64,000 bases of DNA, taken from Polynucleobacter sp. 31A-FELB. GTDB taxonomy: Bacteria; Pseudomonadota; Gammaproteobacteria; Burkholderiales; Burkholderiaceae. This document shows, piece after piece, positions 60,452 to 64,000 of this stretch (position 1 is its first letter; every line of letters starts with the position of its first letter). The notes under the pieces were generated by a model that did not search any database, was not told the DNA's origin, and was given only the letters and a program-made list of their open reading frames with translations. Location: positions 1-64,000 of the forward strand of contig NZ_JACVOO010000003.1 of NCBI RefSeq assembly GCF_018882405.1, written 5' to 3'. The translations under genes were made by a program, and so were the position numbers.

Positions 60452-60859
60452 TTAGATACGACGACGCTTAGGAGGACGGCAACCATTATGTGGAACTGGA
60501 GTTACGTCTTGAATCTCAGTGATCTTGATGCCCAATGAGTTCAATGCACGAACTGCTGATTCACGACCTGGGCCTGGGCCCTTGATCTGAACTTCCAAAT
60601 TCTTGATACCGCATTCAATGGCTGTCTTACCAGCAACTTCAGCAGCTACCTGAGCAGCAAAAGGTGTTGATTTACGTGAGCCCTTGAAGCCCTGGCCACC
60701 AGATGTTGCCCATGAAAGCGCATTACCTTGGCGATCAGTGATCGTAATAATGGTGTTATTAAAAGAAGCATGAACGTGTGCAATACCGTCAGCAACGTTC
60801 TTTTTAACCTTCTTGCGTGCGCGCTGTGAAGCTGCAGAAGCGGATTGTTGTTTTGCCAT
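60452..60859 (-). CDS. rpsK: Ribosomal protein S11
   Basis: 135 residues, ending [18 protein letters not shown], the invariant C-terminus. [21 protein letters not shown] and [14 protein letters not shown] are family hallmarks. It forms part of the 30S platform with S6/S18. It follows rpsM by 18 bases. Confidence 0.98.
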   Translation of the reverse strand: MAKQQSASAASQRARKKVKKNVADGIAHVHASFNNTIITITDRQGNALSWATSGGQGFKGSRKSTPFAAQVAAEVAGKTAIECGIKNLEVQIKGPGPGRESAVRALNSLGIKITEIQDVTPVPHNGCRPPKRRRI

Positions 60860-60877
60860 GTCAATAAACTTTCTTGA

Positions 60878-61243
60878 TTATTTCTTGAGTTGCACGCCAG
60901 ACTTACGTGGGCCCTTGCGGGTACGCGCGTTAGTCTTAGTACGTTGACCACGTACAGGCAAGCCCTTACGATGACGAACGCCACGATAGCAGCCTAAGTC
61001 CATCAAACGCTTGATGCTCATCGTTACTTCACGACGAAGGTCACCTTCAGTGATGAACTTACCTACTTCATCACGCAACTTTTCCAAGTCACCGTCAGTA
61101 AGATCTTTAACTTTTTTGTCGATAGCAACACCTGTGGTTTCACAAATTTTGCGAGCACGTGTTGTGCCGATGCCAAAAATTGCTGTTAAACCGATAACAG
61201 TATGTTGATGATTTGGGATATTTACCCCAGCGATACGTGCCAT
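60878..61243 (-). CDS. rpsM: Ribosomal protein S13
   Basis: 121 residues. [20 protein letters not shown] start; the body includes [12 protein letters not shown] and the C-terminal [20 protein letters not shown], which contacts P-site tRNA. It follows rpmJ by 24 bases. Confidence 0.98.
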   Translation of the reverse strand: MARIAGVNIPNHQHTVIGLTAIFGIGTTRARKICETTGVAIDKKVKDLTDGDLEKLRDEVGKFITEGDLRREVTMSIKRLMDLGCYRGVRHRKGLPVRGQRTKTNARTRKGPRKSGVQLKK

Positions 61244-61267
61244 GAGATTTCCTCTTAATTAACCAGA

Positions 61268-61384
61268 TCAGCCTTGACGCTGCTTATGACGTGCGTCTGA
61301 AGAACAGATCACACGCACAACGCGTTTGCGCTTAATGATCTTGCAATTTCTGCAAATACACTTAACGGATGCCAAAACTTTCAT
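61268..61384 (-). CDS. rpmJ: Ribosomal protein L36
   Basis: 38 residues, [16 protein letters not shown] at the start and [11 protein letters not shown] at the end. Zinc-ribbon ligands Cys11, Cys14, Cys27 and His33 are in place, so this is the zinc-containing (C+) form. It sits between infA and rpsM, its usual place. Confidence 0.95.
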   Translation of the reverse strand: MKVLASVKCICRNCKIIKRKRVVRVICSSDARHKQRQG

Positions 61385-61419
61385 AACTCACCTCTAAAAA
61401 AATATGTACTACTTAATCT

Positions 61420-61638
61420 TTACTTCGCTCGGAAAATGATTCTTGCGCGCGTCAGGTCGTAAGGAGTCATCTCCACCGTCACCTTATCTCCTGGCAAAAT
61501 GCGGATGTAATGCATCCTCATCTTTCCAGAAATGTGCCCTAGAACCACATGTCCGTTCTCTAGCTTCACGCGAAACATTGCGTTCGGCAAATTCTCAATA
61601 ATTTCTCCCGCCATCTGAATTACATCGTCTTTAGACAT
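61420..61638 (-). CDS. infA: Translation initiation factor IF-1
   Basis: 72 residues, S1/OB fold: [20 protein letters not shown], then [20 protein letters not shown] and RIIFRAK at the end. It binds the 30S A site during initiation. It follows secY by four bases; secY-infA-rpmJ is the betaproteobacterial order. Confidence 0.97.
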   Translation of the reverse strand: MSKDDVIQMAGEIIENLPNAMFRVKLENGHVVLGHISGKMRMHYIRILPGDKVTVEMTPYDLTRARIIFRAK

Positions 61639-61642
61639 TCAG

Positions 61643-62980
61643 TTAAGCGCCCATCTTAAAGTTAGCTTTTTTCATCAAAGAACCATATTGTTGTTGCATT
61701 ACGAATGACTGAACTTGAGCCATGAAATCCATTGCAACAACGACAATAATCAACAATGAAGTACCGCCAAAATAGAATGGCACGTTGTACTTCAACACTA
61801 AGAATTCTGGCAACAAGCAAACCAAAACCATATAAATTGCACCAGCCAATGTCAAACGAACCAAGATCTTGTCGATATAACGACCAGTCTGATCACCAGG
61901 ACGAATACCTGGGACAAAGGCACCGCTCTTCTTCAAGTTATCTGCTGTTTCACGGCTGTTGAAAACCAAAGCTGTGTAGAAGAAACAGAAGAAAATAATC
62001 GCAGCTGCATACAAAATTGTGTAGACAGGTTGGCCTGGAGCTAATGTTGCTGCCAAGTCTTTAATAATTTTGCTGAACATATTGGTTGGCTCACCTGATG
62101 TAAACCAGCCAGCAATCGTTGCAGGGAACAAAATGATAGATGAAGCAAAAATTGGAGGGATAACACCAGCCATGTTCAACTTCAATGGGAAGTATGAAGA
62201 CTGGCCGCCGTATACCTTGTTGCCAACTTGACGCTTAGCGTAGTTCACCAAAATACGGCGCTGACCACGCTCTACAAATACAACAAAATAAGTTACCGCA
62301 ATACAAATCACTACGATGAGTAATGCGGATAGGATATTCATGGAACCGGTGCGCACTAATTCAAGCAAGCTACCGATTGCAGTTGGCAAGCCAGAAACAA
62401 TGCCGCCGAAAATAATAATAGAGATACCGTTGCCAAGACCGCGCTCAGTGATCTGCTCTCCGAGCCACATCAGGAACATCGTGCCAGTAACTAAAGTAAC
62501 TACAGTATTGAGTTCAAACATCAAACCAGGATTAATAACCAAACCTGGTTGAGCTTGCAACGCAACTGAGATGCCCAATGCCTGGAATGTCGCCAAGAAC
62601 ACGGTGCCATAACGAGTGTATTGAGTAATCTTGCGCTGTCCTGCTTGGCCTTCTTTTTTCAAAGACTCCAAAGAAGGAACAACAATCGTCATTAGCTGCA
62701 TGATGATCGACGCAGAGATGTACGGCATGATTCCTAAAGCAAAAACTGTAAAGCGTGATAAAGCACCACCTGAGAACAGGTTGAACATACCCAAGATGCC
62801 ATCTTTTTGACCGGAGAACAATTGAGCCAATTGGTCAGGATCAATACCTGGAACAGGAATATGTGCGCCCAAACGGAACACGAGCAATGCCAAAACCAGG
62901 AATATCAAGCGTTGGCGTAATTCGCCAAACTTGTTTCCTGATTGAGCAATATTTGCTGTGTTGGTAGGAGCGAGTGCCAT
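61643..62980 (-). CDS. secY: Protein translocase subunit SecY
   Basis: 445 residues with ten membrane segments. [18 protein letters not shown] follows the first segment; [37 protein letters not shown] and [17 protein letters not shown] are conserved cytoplasmic loops. It forms the channel for secreted and inner-membrane proteins. It lies 17 bases after rplO. Confidence 0.98.
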   Translation of the reverse strand: MALAPTNTANIAQSGNKFGELRQRLIFLVLALLVFRLGAHIPVPGIDPDQLAQLFSGQKDGILGMFNLFSGGALSRFTVFALGIMPYISASIIMQLMTIVVPSLESLKKEGQAGQRKITQYTRYGTVFLATFQALGISVALQAQPGLVINPGLMFELNTVVTLVTGTMFLMWLGEQITERGLGNGISIIIFGGIVSGLPTAIGSLLELVRTGSMNILSALLIVVICIAVTYFVVFVERGQRRILVNYAKRQVGNKVYGGQSSYFPLKLNMAGVIPPIFASSIILFPATIAGWFTSGEPTNMFSKIIKDLAATLAPGQPVYTILYAAAIIFFCFFYTALVFNSRETADNLKKSGAFVPGIRPGDQTGRYIDKILVRLTLAGAIYMVLVCLLPEFLVLKYNVPFYFGGTSLLIIVVVAMDFMAQVQSFVMQQQYGSLMKKANFKMGA

Positions 62981-62997
62981 CGTTTACTAAAAACTAA

Positions 62998-63438
62998 TTA
63001 AACCAAGTCAACCAATTTGCCGCCAGCTGCTTCAATAGCCGCTTTCGCACCTGCAGTTGCTGTAATACCTTTGAGGGTTACAGCAATTGACAGTTCACCA
63101 GTCTTAATTACTTTGACTGCATTGATTTGCTCACCAGCAAAACCATGAGCTCTCAAAACCAACAAGTCCACTTCTGGCAAGTTGATTTTTGCTAAGTCAT
63201 TCAAAGTGATTTGACCAACGTGACGACGTGTCAAAGACACGAAACCGCGTTTTGGCAAACGACGATACATAGGCATCTGACCGCCCTCGAATCCAACCTT
63301 GTGGAATCCGCCGGAACGTGATTTTTGACCTTTGTGACCGCGGCCTGCAGTTTTACCAAGACCTGAACCGATGCCGCGACCTACGCGACGACGATTTTTC
63401 TTGGATCCCTCTGCGGGTTTGAGTGTATTGAGTTGCAT
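62998..63438 (-). CDS. rplO: Ribosomal protein L15
   Basis: 146 residues. [20 protein letters not shown] start; the glycine-rich [20 protein letters not shown] and [17 protein letters not shown] are hallmarks. It binds 23S rRNA late in 50S assembly. Confidence 0.98.
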   Translation of the reverse strand: MQLNTLKPAEGSKKNRRRVGRGIGSGLGKTAGRGHKGQKSRSGGFHKVGFEGGQMPMYRRLPKRGFVSLTRRHVGQITLNDLAKINLPEVDLLVLRAHGFAGEQINAVKVIKTGELSIAVTLKGITATAGAKAAIEAAGGKLVDLV

Positions 63439-63465
63439 ATTCTTCGCCTATTTACTTGCTAGTTA

Positions 63466-63654
63466 TTAGCCAATGACTTTAACTAGATAAGAAACTTTAT
63501 TAATCATTCCGCGAACTGCTGGAGTGTCTTCCAATTCTGAAACAGAATTGATACGTCCGAGGCCTAAACCACGAACAGTTGCACGGTGGCTTTCGCGTGT
63601 GCCGATCAAGCTGCGTACTAATTGCAGTTTGACTTTGGAGTTAGATGTTGTCAT
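63466..63654 (-). CDS. rpmD: Ribosomal protein L30
   Basis: 62 residues, [20 protein letters not shown] with [20 protein letters not shown] following, both typical of bacterial L30. It lies between rpsE and rplO. Confidence 0.96.
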   Translation of the reverse strand: MTTSNSKVKLQLVRSLIGTRESHRATVRGLGLGRINSVSELEDTPAVRGMINKVSYLVKVIG

Positions 63655-63678
63655 TTATAGATTCCTAATCTTTTGGTC

Positions 63679-64000
63679 TTAGCCGAGAATCTCTTCAACT
63701 GACTTACCGCGCTTAGCAGCAATTTCAGAAGGAGTGCTCATCTTGCTCAAGCCATCAATCGTTGCACGAACCATGTTGTAAGGGTTTGTTGAGCCAAGTG
63801 ACTTAGCAACAACGTTAGTTACACCCATTACATCGAAGATTGCGCGCATTGGGCCACCAGCGATAACGCCAGTACCGTCTTTGGCTGGAGAAATCATCAC
63901 GCGTGACGCGCCATGCTTACCAATCACAGTGTGTTGCAAAGTACCTTTACGTAAGGAAACTTTGATCATCTTGCGACGTGCTTCGTCCATTGCCTTTTGA
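63679..64000 (-). CDS. rpsE: Ribosomal protein S5, C-terminal part
   Basis: The last 107 or so residues; the gene runs off the right edge, so its start and double-stranded RNA-binding N-terminus are missing. [39 protein letters not shown] and [20 protein letters not shown] identify S5. No in-window ATG should be taken as the start, because the frame stays open to the edge. Confidence 0.96.
   Translation of the reverse strand, partial: QKAMDEARRKMIKVSLRKGTLQHTVIGKHGASRVMISPAKDGTGVIAGGPMRAIFDVMGVTNVVAKSLGSTNPYNMVRATIDGLSKMSTPSEIAAKRGKSVEEILG

Overview
The window is chromosomal DNA from a free-living betaproteobacterium of the Burkholderiales. By eye G+C is in the mid-40s percent, low for that order. 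With the gene neighbourhoods (petABC-sspAB; hisBHAFIE-hinT-tatABC; mlaFEDACB-ABC exporter-ibaG-murA-hisGD; secY-infA-rpmJ-rpsM-rpsK-rpsD-rpoA-rplQ-cutA-dsbD), this points to Polynucleobacter or a close relative. That assignment is inference from protein sequence style and gene order, not from a database match. Almost everything is core metabolism; coding density is very high and no gene-free stretch exceeds 300 bases.

Layout. 1-234: end of an IS3-family element that continues off the left edge. 267-12553: ychF divergent from a ubiH-like hydroxylase, dsbC, an M61 peptidase with PDZ domain and ung; then hemA-prfA-prmC (tetrapyrrole synthesis plus release factor 1 and its methylase), a CGFS glutaredoxin, rmuC and an MFS symporter. 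12554-16663 (minus): tRNA-Thr, sspB, sspA and the cytochrome bc1 operon petABC. 16801-22506: mscL, a possible 44-codon small gene, a TPR/SPINDLY glycosyltransferase, a general porin (minus) and a Sel1-repeat protein of unknown role. 22491-38552 (almost all minus): tatABC, hinT, the histidine genes, murA, ibaG, a two-gene ABC-2 exporter and the Mla phospholipid-transport operon. hisC alone is flipped to the plus strand inside this run. 38563-44810: glutamate synthase gltBD. 45005-48058: a RAYT-type (REP-associated) transposase next to a REP-like inverted repeat, then penicillin-binding protein 1A. 48199-51625: a bitopic membrane protein of unknown family, a short HofQ-like secretin, aroK and aroB. 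51640-56165: cyaY divergent from lptM-lysA, cytochrome c4, engB-hemB. 56218-64000 (minus): dsbD, cutA, and the end of the spc/alpha ribosomal operons from rplQ back to a truncated rpsE at the right edge.

The genes work as several standard modules. Cell-envelope assembly is covered by Mla, Tat, MurA, PBP1A, LptM, porin, DsbC and DsbD. Histidine, aromatic, lysine, tetrapyrrole and glutamate biosynthesis follow, with respiration (bc1, cytochrome c4) and translation (ribosomal proteins, IF-1, RF1, PrmC, RNAP alpha). Most interesting for follow-up are the flipped hisC, the remodelled pilus/competence locus in front of aroK, the RAYT with its REP-like palindrome, the small ORF at 17287-17421, and several operon-leading genes with a -10 box only 6-8 bases from the start codon and no Shine-Dalgarno. 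I found no CRISPR array, prophage, rRNA, toxin-antitoxin pair or clear defence system, and nothing that looks like a wholly new multi-gene system.
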